Assembly: GCF_023718305.1 (NCBI RefSeq)
Contig: NZ_QEYO01000018.1
Span: 1-64,000 of the forward strand
DNA length: 64,000 nucleotides
From: Gramella sp. AN32
GTDB taxonomy: Bacteria > Bacteroidota > Bacteroidia > Flavobacteriales > Flavobacteriaceae
Direction: 5' to 3'
A program made the translations under genes and the position numbers. How positions within the stretch are numbered: the stretch's first letter is position 1; each line of letters opens with the position of its first letter. Positions 1 through 9,364 of this stretch are shown one piece after another. Below the pieces are notes generated by a model. That model saw only the letters and a program-made list of their open reading frames with translations. It made no database searches and was not told where the DNA came from.

Positions 1-176
1 GCAAACAAACGATTGAGAATAGAATTACCTCTATTCAACAATCGCTTGTCTTTTAAATCCTCAAAATGTCTTGTCTGCATTTTTTTATCCTAAAGTAGAA
101 TAAAAAAAGATGTGTCCAGACGGTAGCTTTTAAAGAGGGCTTTTCTTATTAAGTAGTTTGTAATGGGGATTATTGT

Positions 177-482
177 CTACTCATTATTTATAAGTTTAAA
201 TTGCATTTCCGGGGGAAAAAAATGATTTAAAAAGATGCTGGGGTCGAGGAGGATTTTTACTACTTTATTCTTTGCTGAATTTTTTTTCTTATATATGAAT
301 AACATAAATAATCCCGCCCTGTCTATTTCTTGAATATGGTTCAGATCAAGAACAAGACTCATTTTTCTGGCTATAATTTCATTTAGTTGAACCTGAACTT
401 CACTAACATTTTCTGAAGTAATATGCCCATATATTATTACACAAGCCTTTTCTTCATCAACATCCAATCTGTGCATAGGCAA
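177..482 (-). CDS. STAS-domain-like (anti-sigma antagonist-type) protein
   Basis: A 101-residue soluble protein with the layout of a small STAS domain. An N-terminal strand (CVIIYGHI) is followed by a helix, then LVLDLNHIQEIDRAGL at about residues 43-58, which matches the anti-anti-sigma signature around the phosphorylated serine. Here the residue after the conserved Asp is Arg (DRAG) where classical SpoIIAA-type proteins have Ser (DSSG), so it probably cannot be switched by serine phosphorylation. No anti-sigma kinase or sigma factor is adjacent. It lies 246 bases downstream of the LytTR gene on the same strand, so co-transcription is uncertain. The fold assignment comes from pattern matching only; the function is unknown. 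Confidence 0.55.
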   Translation of the reverse strand: MPMHRLDVDEEKACVIIYGHITSENVSEVQVQLNEIIARKMSLVLDLNHIQEIDRAGLFMLFIYKKKNSAKNKVVKILLDPSIFLNHFFPPEMQFKLINNE

Positions 483-728
483 TTATAGCTTTTTTGAAAT
501 CCTATGGGAAACCCAGATGTGTAGTAGGGATACTATCCGGGCCAATCCATAGGTTATCAATTCTCTTAAAGCGAGAATCGAAATGATTTCAACATACTTT
601 GAAATTTGAATTTATCAATCTGATGATAAAGATATGGAGTAGGAGAGGGCCTCTGTTAGATAATTAGACCAATAGAAACATACCAAAGGTGAAATGCCTG
701 TTTTGACCGGTATATGATATTACTGGAA

Positions 729-1448
729 TTATAAGAGGTTTAATTTGTTAATGAGATTTGTTCTATGTGATCTACTAACAGGTATCAGGTCACTTTTTAC
801 AAGGACACTATTATCTTTGATGTCGATGATCTCATTAAAGTTTACAATGAAAGAGCGGTGAACCTGTATAAATTTATCTGAAGGTAATTTTTGGAAAATC
901 TTTTTAAGCGTGCTATAAACAACATGATTTTCCTTATCTGTTTTTACAAGAATATAATCACCTTTTGCTTCAATGGCATAGATGGAATTTATATCAAGGT
1001 TTACCAGCCTCCGGTTCACATTTACACACAGTTTATTATTCTCCAGAGTTTCAGCATTGGTGCGAGAGCTATGTATTACTTTATCACGAATCCTATGATT
1101 TTTTTCAGCTCTTGAAATTGCAACTTTAAAGCGTTCCGGTTGAACCGGCTTATTTAAATAATCCACTACTTCTTCAAATTCAAATGCCTTGAAAGCAAAA
1201 TTCTTATCAGATGAAATTAATATGATTTGAGGCTTTGATTTTATAGTTTTTATAAAATCGAAGCCTGAAAAGCCCGGCATTAAAATATCCAGAAAAATTA
1301 AATCGACTTCCTGATGTTCATTTAAAAACTTAATTGCTTCCATAGCCTCATGAAAAATTCCCAGAAGCTCAAGCTTTTTTTGATCCTTAATAAGAGTTTC
1401 AAGAATTTTTGCAGGAAGTTGCTCGTCATCAACAATGATACATTTCAT
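729..1448 (-). CDS. LytTR-family response regulator
   Basis: A 239-residue DNA-binding response regulator. The receiver domain (about residues 1-120) has the acidic pair VDDE at 6-9, the phospho-acceptor Asp54 in FLDILMPG, and the switch Lys in NKPV near residue 101. The C-terminal half (about 140-239) is a LytTR DNA-binding domain, with the typical YAIEAKGDYILV, QVHRSFIVN and PVSRSHR segments. No LytS/YehU-type sensor kinase is adjacent, so it is an orphan here. It could receive phosphate from the nearby hybrid kinase/Hpt relay, but that is inference. It is separated from the glycosyltransferase upstream on the same strand by 260 bases, so it probably has its own promoter. Confidence 0.9.
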   Translation of the reverse strand: MKCIIVDDEQLPAKILETLIKDQKKLELLGIFHEAMEAIKFLNEHQEVDLIFLDILMPGFSGFDFIKTIKSKPQIILISSDKNFAFKAFEFEEVVDYLNKPVQPERFKVAISRAEKNHRIRDKVIHSSRTNAETLENNKLCVNVNRRLVNLDINSIYAIEAKGDYILVKTDKENHVVYSTLKKIFQKLPSDKFIQVHRSFIVNFNEIIDIKDNSVLVKSDLIPVSRSHRTNLINKLNLL

Positions 1449-1708
1449 ATAGAGCTATAATTTAATTACTGAGGGTCTTCTTAAAAATACAGATTTTGTA
1501 GGGAATATTTTAGCCGTATTTAGGATAGTTTAAGGAAAATTCTAATGCTTAAGATAATAAAATTTTGATTCTTCTGAAAATGAATTTAAATCTATAAAAT
1601 TCCCCGGTGGCTAAGCCTCAGGATAGTCGGTTTCAAAATTTTTTTTATCAATTTTATTTTTAAATGTTTCAGAGAGAAACTCCAAAATCAGGTGAGGATG
1701 AGTATTTG

Positions 1709-3127
1709 TTAATCTGTATTTTGAGAAAGGCCTTTCTTCGACATTTCTCCCCATTGATTTCTGCCAGTTATTATATCGATATTTCCTTTTATAGATGCCC
1801 ACATAATAAACGGATGATAGAGTAGGGGCTCCAACAGTACGGTAGTTATTAATTTTAAGATGTATTTGGGCTTTTTATATTGCTGAAAAGAATACTCTTC
1901 AAAAAATAAGGCGGTTACCGAAAATAAAATGGCAAACGTATAGACGACAACCAAAAAAATACCGAGTACCCGGTAATCTACCGCGTCAAAAACAATAAGG
2001 AATATGAAGTATATTATCCCAATAAGTTCTATAATTGGCGCCATCCATTCAAAGAAAAGCCAATAAGGCATACTCAGGAGTCCGAGTATTTTGTATTTGG
2101 GATTGAATAACATTTTTCTATGTATCCATAAAGTTTCAACGGTACCACGCGTCCAGCGGTTTCTTTGTCTATGTAAAATTCTCCATTTATCAGGAACTTC
2201 TGTCCAGCAAAGTGGATCTGGTACAAATCCCACGGTATATTTTATTTTTTTCTCCCTCATGAACCTTCGCATACGCACTAAGAGCTCCATATCTTCTCCT
2301 ACAGTTTTGGTATTATAACCTCCTGCTTCAATGGCGGTTTTTTTATCAAATATCCCAAAGGCACCGGAGATAAGTAATAAACCGTCCAATCTGGACCATG
2401 CCATTCTTCCCATTAAAAAGGCTCTGAAATATTCAACCACCTGGGCACGTGCCAAAAAACTATCGGGCAATTTTACTTCCACGATCCGCCCATCTTCTAC
2501 CTTGCAGGAGTTTGCAACTCTTATAACGCCTCCAGATGCAATAACCTTTTCTTTGTTATGCAGAAATGGTTTGACCAACTTCAGCAGTGCATCAGTTTCT
2601 AAAATACAATCCACATCTATACAACAAATCAGCTCATTGTCGCAGTAATTAATTCCTGCATTTAGGGAATCGGCTTTTCCGCCATTTATTTTATCAATGA
2701 CCTTTAAGTTTTTGAATGCCAGGTTTTTTGAATTATAGATACCCCTCACTTTTTTTGTTTCAAGAGCCGGATTTCCTAAAAACGCTGTAGGTTCTAAATC
2801 AAAATTTTCAATTAATTTCAACAAAGTATCATCTTTACTTCCATCATTAATGATAATAATATCGTAAACAGGGTAATTGAGCGTCAATAAGGATTTTAAA
2901 TTGTTTACCACATTGTTTGCTTCATTATAGGCAGGCGCCAGAATGGAAATTTTTGGAAGGTTAGAAGATTGTAGTAATGGGAATTCGTCCTGGAAATTAT
3001 ACTTGCGCTTGTAATCCCTAATTTCCAGAAAGGAAAAGAAGGCGGTGGTCATATATCCTATAGAAATAATTAATCCGTAAGCTAAAAAAAGCCAACTGGC
3101 AATATCGGCAATTTTATCAATATTCAA
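1709..3127 (-). CDS. Membrane glycosyltransferase family 2, polysaccharide synthase-like (module A)
   Basis: A 472-residue processive-type GT2 of the PgaC/IcaA/hyaluronan-synthase class. An N-terminal membrane segment (about 10-34) precedes the cytosolic GT-A domain. Visible motifs are APAYNE, INDGSKDD, the metal-binding DVDC, the GED acid and QRNRW, the QxxRW motif of processive synthases. Several hydrophobic segments in the last 110 residues form the translocation region. These enzymes polymerise a nucleotide sugar and push the chain across the inner membrane. The acceptor sugar cannot be read from sequence. It is the last gene of the minus-strand hybrid kinase-Hpt-receiver-HEAT-GT2 run. 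It is a clear paralogue of the glycosyltransferase at 10763-12214: both share motif order, TKTVGED and the WGxMxxKG tail. Confidence 0.9.
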   Translation of the reverse strand: MNIDKIADIASWLFLAYGLIISIGYMTTAFFSFLEIRDYKRKYNFQDEFPLLQSSNLPKISILAPAYNEANNVVNNLKSLLTLNYPVYDIIIINDGSKDDTLLKLIENFDLEPTAFLGNPALETKKVRGIYNSKNLAFKNLKVIDKINGGKADSLNAGINYCDNELICCIDVDCILETDALLKLVKPFLHNKEKVIASGGVIRVANSCKVEDGRIVEVKLPDSFLARAQVVEYFRAFLMGRMAWSRLDGLLLISGAFGIFDKKTAIEAGGYNTKTVGEDMELLVRMRRFMREKKIKYTVGFVPDPLCWTEVPDKWRILHRQRNRWTRGTVETLWIHRKMLFNPKYKILGLLSMPYWLFFEWMAPIIELIGIIYFIFLIVFDAVDYRVLGIFLVVVYTFAILFSVTALFFEEYSFQQYKKPKYILKLITTVLLEPLLYHPFIMWASIKGNIDIITGRNQWGEMSKKGLSQNTD

Positions 3128-3202
3128 ATCATGTTCAATTTAAGCAGGTAACAGATATTTTTAATCTGTCCCAATCTATTAAATTTTATGGGAAAAATGG
3201 AT

Positions 3203-4228
3203 TTATGAAAAACTAATAATTTCCGGAGTTAAAATTTTACTGTTTTTATAGTATTTCAAGCGATTTATCCAATCGCATTGGGAAATAAATTTTTGAATGT
3301 CTTCAAAATCTTCGCTGCTGCCTAATTTCGAAATATATTCGATTATAGTATATTGAACCGAAGAGGTTTCCAGGGCAAAATTCCCTTTCAATAAACCAAG
3401 TGCTGCAGGCTCCTGAAGTTCAATTAAGCATTCGATGGCATATTGCCTTAAATTTTCATTCTCATCTTCAATAAAGGGTAATATGTTCGGGGAATTTTCA
3501 AACTGATTGAATTCTGCTATAATTTTCATCGCGAAAATTTTCACACTATTCAATGTATGCTTCAGATAGGGGGAGAAATCAGGAATATCTCCCTTATAGT
3601 TATTCTGCAGCTCATACTGAATAAAAATTTGTTCCCATAAAGTGATATCGAATTCAATTTTATCCAAAAAGTTTAAAGGGTCTTCTGGTGACCGATGAAT
3701 AAAATACAGCAAAGCCTGTTGTCTAACTTCGGTTTTAGAACTGTTCAAAAATGGCTCAATTAAATGGGATAATTCCCAAATTTGAAGGGAACAGCAGGTA
3801 TGGATTGCTTTTGCCTTTCTATGCCATTTTGAAGAATTTAGTTCTGCACGAAGCTTTTCTAAAAGCTTCCATTCATAAAAAAGTGAAATGGCTTTTTCAC
3901 GGGATTCACCTTTTAGATTTTCTGCGAAATTTAGAATTATTTTTATGGCAATTTCCTGTTCAAAATTGCCTTTAAGATAGTTAAGTCTGAAAGAATCTAT
4001 TCTGGCTTTGAAATCTTCATCTTCTTCAAAGATATAAGTGCCCACAAAGTCATTAAGTAACTCCTGATAACGGGCTGTCTTTTTCTCTTCTATGATTTTA
4101 TAAATTCTTGACCTTAAAATCAACACCACGGTAAATAAAATCATCAACAGGAAAACCACACTACAAATCATATTGAAGCGTAGTACCCAGTTTTTTTCGT
4201 TGAAAATATAATCGTAGAGTTCAGGCAA
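3203..4228 (-). CDS. Membrane-anchored HEAT-repeat protein (module A)
   Basis: A 341-residue protein with one N-terminal membrane segment at about 18-39 and then a cytosolic region made of helical pairs typical of HEAT repeats, for example SKTEVRQQALLYF and ENLRQYAIECLIEL. No catalytic motif is seen, so a scaffold or docking role is likely. It shares recognisable positions with the HEAT protein at 9724-10773 (SKWHRKAKAI against SWYRRARGI, and TLWEQI against TLWQQI), so the two are paralogues. It lies between the receiver gene (19-base gap) and the glycosyltransferase (75-base gap). That placement suggests it links receiver signalling to the membrane synthase, but this is inference. Confidence 0.75.
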   Translation of the reverse strand: MPELYDYIFNEKNWVLRFNMICSVVFLLMILFTVVLILRSRIYKIIEEKKTARYQELLNDFVGTYIFEEDEDFKARIDSFRLNYLKGNFEQEIAIKIILNFAENLKGESREKAISLFYEWKLLEKLRAELNSSKWHRKAKAIHTCCSLQIWELSHLIEPFLNSSKTEVRQQALLYFIHRSPEDPLNFLDKIEFDITLWEQIFIQYELQNNYKGDIPDFSPYLKHTLNSVKIFAMKIIAEFNQFENSPNILPFIEDENENLRQYAIECLIELQEPAALGLLKGNFALETSSVQYTIIEYISKLGSSEDFEDIQKFISQCDWINRLKYYKNSKILTPEIISFS

Positions 4229-4247
4229 TACTTTTTTATTTAAATTT

Positions 4248-4613
4248 TTAAGAGACGCTTTCTAACGATCTTTTCACTCGTAAGGATAATTCATTTGGAC
4301 TGAAGGGTTTGGTGATAAAATCCTGTACGCCAAGGTTAAATGCTTCAAGAATAATATCTTCCTGTTTGGAGGTAGATAATACGATAATTGGAGTGTCCGC
4401 TCGATTTTTTTTGATATGTTCAATCAATTGCACTCCACTAATAAATGGTAACATAAGATCAGTAATAATGAGGTCATATTCCTGGTCTTCCAGCATTTTA
4501 ACGCCTTCTCTTCCATCAGTAGCAGTTAGAACTGTATAACCGTCTTTAGTGAGTTTAAATTGCAGGGATTTCACTACCATGGGATTGTCTTCTATAATCA
4601 AAATTCTTTTCAT
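4248..4613 (-). CDS. Stand-alone receiver-domain response regulator (module A)
   Basis: A 121-residue single receiver domain with no output domain. All canonical residues are present: the acidic pair IEDN near residues 7-9, the phospho-acceptor Asp in IITDLMLP at about 52, the Ser/Thr in VLSTSK and the switch Lys in ITKPF near residue 103. Its start codon overlaps the stop of the upstream Hpt gene by four bases, so the two are translationally coupled. The likely route is hybrid kinase to Hpt to this CheY-like protein. With no DNA-binding domain, its output is presumably protein-protein contact, perhaps with the HEAT protein encoded next. Confidence 0.9.
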   Translation of the reverse strand: MKRILIIEDNPMVVKSLQFKLTKDGYTVLTATDGREGVKMLEDQEYDLIITDLMLPFISGVQLIEHIKKNRADTPIIVLSTSKQEDIILEAFNLGVQDFITKPFSPNELSLRVKRSLESVS

Positions 4614-5353
4614 GTAGGGTTCTTTTGGAGATAAAGGGCCATCTCGTGCTCAATTTTTGAATATTCTATTTTTAATTCTTTCAGAATTTGTGCGGGTTTA
4701 TGCTTGTTTAACTCGTAGGTTAACTTATCACAAAGGTCTCTTCCCGAATCGTTCATCAGCATTTCGAAGGAGGGTTTAATATTATGGGCAACTCCTGAGA
4801 TATCCTGGGGATTGTTGATTTTGATCGCTTCTTCTAAAATTTTAAGTTGTTTGGTAACCGATGATTTAAAAATTTCAAAGGTTTCAATTAAAAACTGCTC
4901 ATTATCACCTCCAATAGATCTTAAGTATTGTAGGGAAAAGGTGGAAGGACCATATCCCTGGGAAGTGACCTCCACAAGTAGGTTTAGAACTTTCTTGAGG
5001 TCATGAGAATTTAATTCTTTTGAAAGCACTTCAGTCTTTCTAAAATCAAAGCTACTTTGTACATTAACCTCACTTTCGAGAATAATTAAAACCGGGACAT
5101 TAAATTCCTGTTCAGTATTCAAATATTCCAGTGTTTTTTGTGCGTCCAGCGGACTGCAAAATTGCTTAATTAATACTACGTCAACTGTATTTTCTGAAAT
5201 GTAATGGATAGCATCTATACTATTCTCTATGTGCTTAACTGAAATATTCTCTTCAATTAAATTTTGCAGGAATTGAGAGCAATCTTGGGAATTTTCTCCA
5301 ACAAATAAAAGTTGAGGTGAATTTGTGTGGGTAATATCACTTATATTATTCAT
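4610..5353 (-). CDS. Pseudo-receiver/Hpt phosphotransfer protein
   Basis: A 247-residue two-domain protein. The C-terminal part (about 140-240) is an Hpt helical bundle with the phosphorylatable His190 in the motif AHNIKPSFEML. The N-terminal part (about 12-130) has receiver-like strand/helix spacing (LLFVGE, VDVVLIKQF, PVLIILES), but Lys replaces the phospho-acceptor Asp and the acidic pair is missing, so it is a pseudo-receiver. It probably shuttles phosphate from the receiver domains of the 1184-residue hybrid kinase to the stand-alone receivers. It lies 136 bases downstream of the kinase gene and overlaps the following receiver gene. Confidence 0.8.
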   Translation of the reverse strand: MNNISDITHTNSPQLLFVGENSQDCSQFLQNLIEENISVKHIENSIDAIHYISENTVDVVLIKQFCSPLDAQKTLEYLNTEQEFNVPVLIILESEVNVQSSFDFRKTEVLSKELNSHDLKKVLNLLVEVTSQGYGPSTFSLQYLRSIGGDNEQFLIETFEIFKSSVTKQLKILEEAIKINNPQDISGVAHNIKPSFEMLMNDSGRDLCDKLTYELNKHKPAQILKELKIEYSKIEHEMALYLQKNPT

Positions 5354-5489
5354 GTGATAATTAGCGGTATTATGTAGTACTATAATTTTATGATTTTAGA
5401 AACTTACGTAACAAAATGATATAAAGTTCAAAAATACCGATAAAAAGCATATAAAATAAGGTGAAAGGTTGATATTTTAATTTTTTAAA

Positions 5490-8400
5490 CTATTTATCAA
5501 TAATAAATTTCTTGATTACTTTTGCTATGTCATCAATTAAAACGGGCTTTGACAGATAATCGTCCATTCCTGCCTCTATGCATTCATCTGCTTCATTAGT
5601 GAGGGTTCGAGCAGTAAGCGCTACAATTGGAGTGTAAGAAAATTCTTCTAAGTTGCGTATTTCTTTTACAGCTTCAAGCCCGCCCATTAAAGGCATTTGA
5701 ATATCCATGAATATTAAATCAAACTGATGTTGATTAAATTGATTGATTGCTTCTAACCCATTTCCTGCCTCAAATAAGGTCACATTTGGAAGTATTTCTT
5801 TAATGATGGTATTGGCCAGAAATTTATTTACAGGATTATCCTCCACCACCAATATATTAGCAGCGAGGGGATTATTAATTATCATCTCATTTTCTTCGGG
5901 TTTAATTAGGGTCCCTTCCATGGGATTTTCAACTTTAGCGATTAAATCTTTGAGATATTCTATTCGTATGGGTTTAGTTACCTTAAATTTGACCCCATAT
6001 TTTTCACATCCCTTAGTAATTTTATCATCTTCAACCGCACTATGGAGTAAAATGATGGGCAAAATGTTTTTATCCAGCTTAATATTATCCCTAATTTGTG
6101 CTATTAGGTCGATACCATTGATATAAGGCATGTTATAATCTATAATTGCCAAATCAAATTTTTGTTTTTTCAGAATTTCGAGGGCCGTGATCCCATTAGA
6201 TGCAGAGGCAGCTTCTATTTGAAATGAATTGAGCATTCCCGTTAAAATGCTTCGGTTATTTTCATTATCATCAACAATAAGCACTTTATTCACATTTTGA
6301 AATACTCGTGAGCTTTTATTAATAGGAGTTTCCGTAACCAGATCAACTTCAAAAGAAAAAGTACTTCCTTCGTGAAGTTTGCTTTCTACATGCAATTTGC
6401 TATGCATTAAGCCTAATAATCGATTGCTAATAGTAAGGCCTAAACCACTTCCTCCATATTTTCTGGTAGTACTCGCATCTTCCTGTCCAAAAGAAGTAAA
6501 GATCTTTTTAAGATTTTGTGGGGCAATCCCAATACCCGTGTCCCTAATGGAAAAATGGTAGGTCATTAAATTCTCCTTTTCTCCCTGGGTAGCGGTAAGA
6601 CTTAGCTCAATTTCACCTTTTTCGGTGAATTTTGCGGCATTTCCCATTAAATTGATTAGGACCTGGCGCAATCTAACCGGATCTGCATAGACATAACCCT
6701 TAATATTTGGGGAGATATTAAGTAAAATTTCTATACCTTTTTTATGTACCTGATGCTTGATGATATCAATAGACTGGTTACAAAGTTCCAAAATGTCCAC
6801 ACGCTCACTGCTAAGTTCGAGCTTACCAGCTTCAATTTTAGAAAAATCGAGGATATCGTTAATGATATCCATAAGTGAAATTCCAGAGTTGTAAACTGTT
6901 TGTAAGTATTGTTGTTGCTGTTGTGGCAGTTCTGTCTTCATCAACAAATCTGTAAAGCCTATAATACCGTTTAGGGGAGTACGTATTTCGTGGCTCATAT
7001 TCGCCAGAAATTCAGATTTTGCTTTATTGGCCGCTTCTGCTTTTTTAGTAGAATTCAGCAGGCGGGCCTCCATTTTTTTTCTTTGGGAAATATCTGTGGC
7101 AACTCCCAGGTATCCTGTGATTTTACCCGTTGTATTTCTGGTAGCTGTAACCACTAGCTGAACCGGGAATTTTGAGCCATCCTTTCTAATATACGTCCAT
7201 TCGTTGGAGTCAAAATTACCTAAACGGGCTTTATAGATAAACACATCAAAACCTTCAATCGGTTCGTTGTACATTTCTGATAATTCCTTCGCGCGTTCCA
7301 TGACTTCACTAGCTTCATGTATCACAGAGACACTTTTCTTTCCAATAAATTCTTCCGCAGTATAACCTAAAAGATTTTCAGCTCCTTTGTTGAATTTTCG
7401 GGGAAATCCCTCAAGATCTGTTTCAATTATGGAAACCTGGGTAGTGGCATCCATAAGGTTTTGAAGTTCCTGAAGACTTTTCTTTAAAGCCTTTTGGGAT
7501 TTAACATTGGTAGTGACATCATTTACCTGACCAATTAAATACAGGATTTTTCCCGATTCATCTTTTAAAGCGGAAACATATAAACGGCCATAGACAATCT
7601 TACCATCTTTTTTAATATAGCGTTTGTCGATAGTATAGGTGTTTATTTTATTTTCCAGTAATTGCCCGATCAATTTAGCATCGCTCTTTCGATCCTCGGG
7701 ATGGGTAACATCTTTTAACCGAAGTTTTAAAAATTCCTGCTTGTTATAACCAAGCATGGTATGGAGATTCCGGTTAACCATTTTCCATTTTCCATCCAAA
7801 CCAATTACTCCATTTCCAACTGAGGAATATTCAAAGGTATTTTCAAAACGCTTGGCATTTTCCCAAGCCTCATTTTCCAATTGTTTTCGCGAAGTAATAT
7901 CTTCAACCTGGGTAATAATTAATCTTTCTTCTTCAAATTGGCCATAAATAATGGATGTATTTAATCTACACCAGATGAGTTCCCCGGTTACTTTATAAAA
8001 TTGAGCTTCAATTTGATAAGAAGTGAGTTCCCCTTGAAGTAATTCCTTTCGTTTTGCTGTAGCAACTTCCAGGAAATCTGGATGGATAAGGTCCCTGAAA
8101 GTCATTTCCATGACTTTTGAACTGTTTTGGTCATCAAATCCAAAAATCTTTAAACTTGCAGGATTTGCAAGCAAAATAGTACCTCCCGTATTTACCAGCA
8201 GAATTCCAATCGAGCTGTTGTCAAATATCATTTCGAATCGCTGCCTCGTCGCTTCATATTCCAGTTCATCTTTTTTCCTTTGGTCGATGTCCTGAAAAGC
8301 ACCATATACCCGAACGCATGTGCCATCAACAAATTCTGGGGTACCAAAAGATCTTACCCATAATTCATTGCCTTTGGCGGTAATAACTTTAAATTCGGAA

Positions 8401-9044
8401 TCAAAAGGTATATTTTCTGAAACGGCCTCACCAAATAGCTTGACTATCTTATCACGGCTCCAACCTTCTTTGTAGAAATTTATCCCTGTTTCCAGATTGG
8501 GCACGAAATCTTTAGCAACTTCATGAATTTCTTTAGTGAGTGAGCTCCAGTAAACGCTATTTTCAACCAGGTTTACTTCCCAGCCACCAACCCGGGCGAC
8601 CTTATTAGTTTCATGAAACAGGTTGTTCAGCTTTGATAACTCGTTAATTTTTTCGAGAAGTTCAACTTCTTTATCAGATTCTGTCGAAGTTTGGACAAAC
8701 TTGATAAAAAGACATTGTTCAGAACCTGACAGAAAGACTTTTCCGCAGCATTTTAAAGTTATGTGCAGGCCATCCTCATATTGAAGGGCGAAGTTTTGGT
8801 CAAATTCAGAAAGATTCCCTTCAATTCTTTCTATAAAATTCCTTAGTTTTTCTGAAATTTCTGGTATTAAATTCCCTGAAAAATTAGTTTTAAACGCCTG
8901 ATTCATATAATAATTATCAGGTGCGTCGAGATTGCAGAACCAAAATCCACTAAAAGCAGTTGAGGTTAGCCAATTGAAAATTTCAGGATTTTGAGTGATC
9001 CAGGATTGAGCTTCCTTTGATAGATCTGAAGGTTTTTTAAACAT
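5490..9044 (-). CDS. Soluble multi-PAS hybrid sensor histidine kinase
   Basis: A 1184-residue hybrid kinase with no predicted membrane segment, so it senses a cytosolic or diffusible cue. The order is a divergent N-terminal sensor region (1-125), four PAS/PAC units (about 145-258, 265-388, 395-515 and 525-658, each ending in an EDITxR-like linker), HisKA with phospho-His685 in SHEIRTPLNG, and a HATPase with NAAKF, DTGIGI and GGSGLGL. Two receivers follow, with Asp969 and Lys1024 in the first and Asp1114 and Lys1166 in the second. Each receiver keeps its acidic pair. It is the first gene of the minus-strand run and is divergent from the second receiver-HEAT-GT2 operon, so it may control both modules. 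Confidence 0.95.
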   Translation of the reverse strand: MFKKPSDLSKEAQSWITQNPEIFNWLTSTAFSGFWFCNLDAPDNYYMNQAFKTNFSGNLIPEISEKLRNFIERIEGNLSEFDQNFALQYEDGLHITLKCCGKVFLSGSEQCLFIKFVQTSTESDKEVELLEKINELSKLNNLFHETNKVARVGGWEVNLVENSVYWSSLTKEIHEVAKDFVPNLETGINFYKEGWSRDKIVKLFGEAVSENIPFDSEFKVITAKGNELWVRSFGTPEFVDGTCVRVYGAFQDIDQRKKDELEYEATRQRFEMIFDNSSIGILLVNTGGTILLANPASLKIFGFDDQNSSKVMEMTFRDLIHPDFLEVATAKRKELLQGELTSYQIEAQFYKVTGELIWCRLNTSIIYGQFEEERLIITQVEDITSRKQLENEAWENAKRFENTFEYSSVGNGVIGLDGKWKMVNRNLHTMLGYNKQEFLKLRLKDVTHPEDRKSDAKLIGQLLENKINTYTIDKRYIKKDGKIVYGRLYVSALKDESGKILYLIGQVNDVTTNVKSQKALKKSLQELQNLMDATTQVSIIETDLEGFPRKFNKGAENLLGYTAEEFIGKKSVSVIHEASEVMERAKELSEMYNEPIEGFDVFIYKARLGNFDSNEWTYIRKDGSKFPVQLVVTATRNTTGKITGYLGVATDISQRKKMEARLLNSTKKAEAANKAKSEFLANMSHEIRTPLNGIIGFTDLLMKTELPQQQQQYLQTVYNSGISLMDIINDILDFSKIEAGKLELSSERVDILELCNQSIDIIKHQVHKKGIEILLNISPNIKGYVYADPVRLRQVLINLMGNAAKFTEKGEIELSLTATQGEKENLMTYHFSIRDTGIGIAPQNLKKIFTSFGQEDASTTRKYGGSGLGLTISNRLLGLMHSKLHVESKLHEGSTFSFEVDLVTETPINKSSRVFQNVNKVLIVDDNENNRSILTGMLNSFQIEAASASNGITALEILKKQKFDLAIIDYNMPYINGIDLIAQIRDNIKLDKNILPIILLHSAVEDDKITKGCEKYGVKFKVTKPIRIEYLKDLIAKVENPMEGTLIKPEENEMIINNPLAANILVVEDNPVNKFLANTIIKEILPNVTLFEAGNGLEAINQFNQHQFDLIFMDIQMPLMGGLEAVKEIRNLEEFSYTPIVALTARTLTNEADECIEAGMDDYLSKPVLIDDIAKVIKKFIIDK

Positions 9045-9166
9045 TTGGGGATGTTAGAGACTGTAGTTCGTGAGGTAAGATAGTTTTTTATATTACATTT
9101 CAAAACTTCCAAAACACAGATTAAAGGATTAAGCGTGTACATATAAAAATTAAAAAGGAAATGATC

Positions 9167-9186
9167 AACTATCTATTTTGATAGTT
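9167..9186. promoter_or_regulatory. Inverted repeat between the divergent kinase and receiver operons
   Basis: AACTATC and GATAGTT form a perfect 7-bp inverted repeat with a 6-base spacer. It lies near the middle of the 320-base, very AT-rich region (9045-9364) that holds the start regions of both divergent operons. It could bind a dimeric regulator acting on both. No run of T follows, so a terminator is unlikely. Nothing else distinctive was seen in this intergenic region apart from the promoter-like box at 9291. Confidence 0.35.
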
Positions 9187-9290
9187 ATATAGGGATATAA
9201 AGCTATGTTTTAATGTTTCAAAATTTTTAATTTTTATAAAAAAAGCAACGAAAAATAAGAAAGATTTTTCTTACTAAAAATAATTCAAGT

Positions 9291-9298
9291 TAGTTTTG
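9291..9298 (+). promoter_or_regulatory. Candidate -7 box for the receiver-HEAT-GT2 operon
   Basis: TAGTTTTG fits the Bacteroidetes -7 consensus TAnnTTTG and lies 66 bases before the receiver start codon. No convincing TTTG -33 element is seen at the usual spacing, so confidence is limited. Confidence 0.35.
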
Positions 9299-9364
9299 TA
9301 GGGCAGCTTTTAGCTTTTAATATCAATTCCTAGCTTATAATTACTATATTTCCGAGGTAAATCA

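Noticed and set aside
1611..1802. 63-residue minus-strand frame overlapping the end of the module A glycosyltransferase
   Set aside because: The glycosyltransferase reading aligns to the end of its paralogue (WGxMxxKG tail), so the overlapping frame is a shadow.
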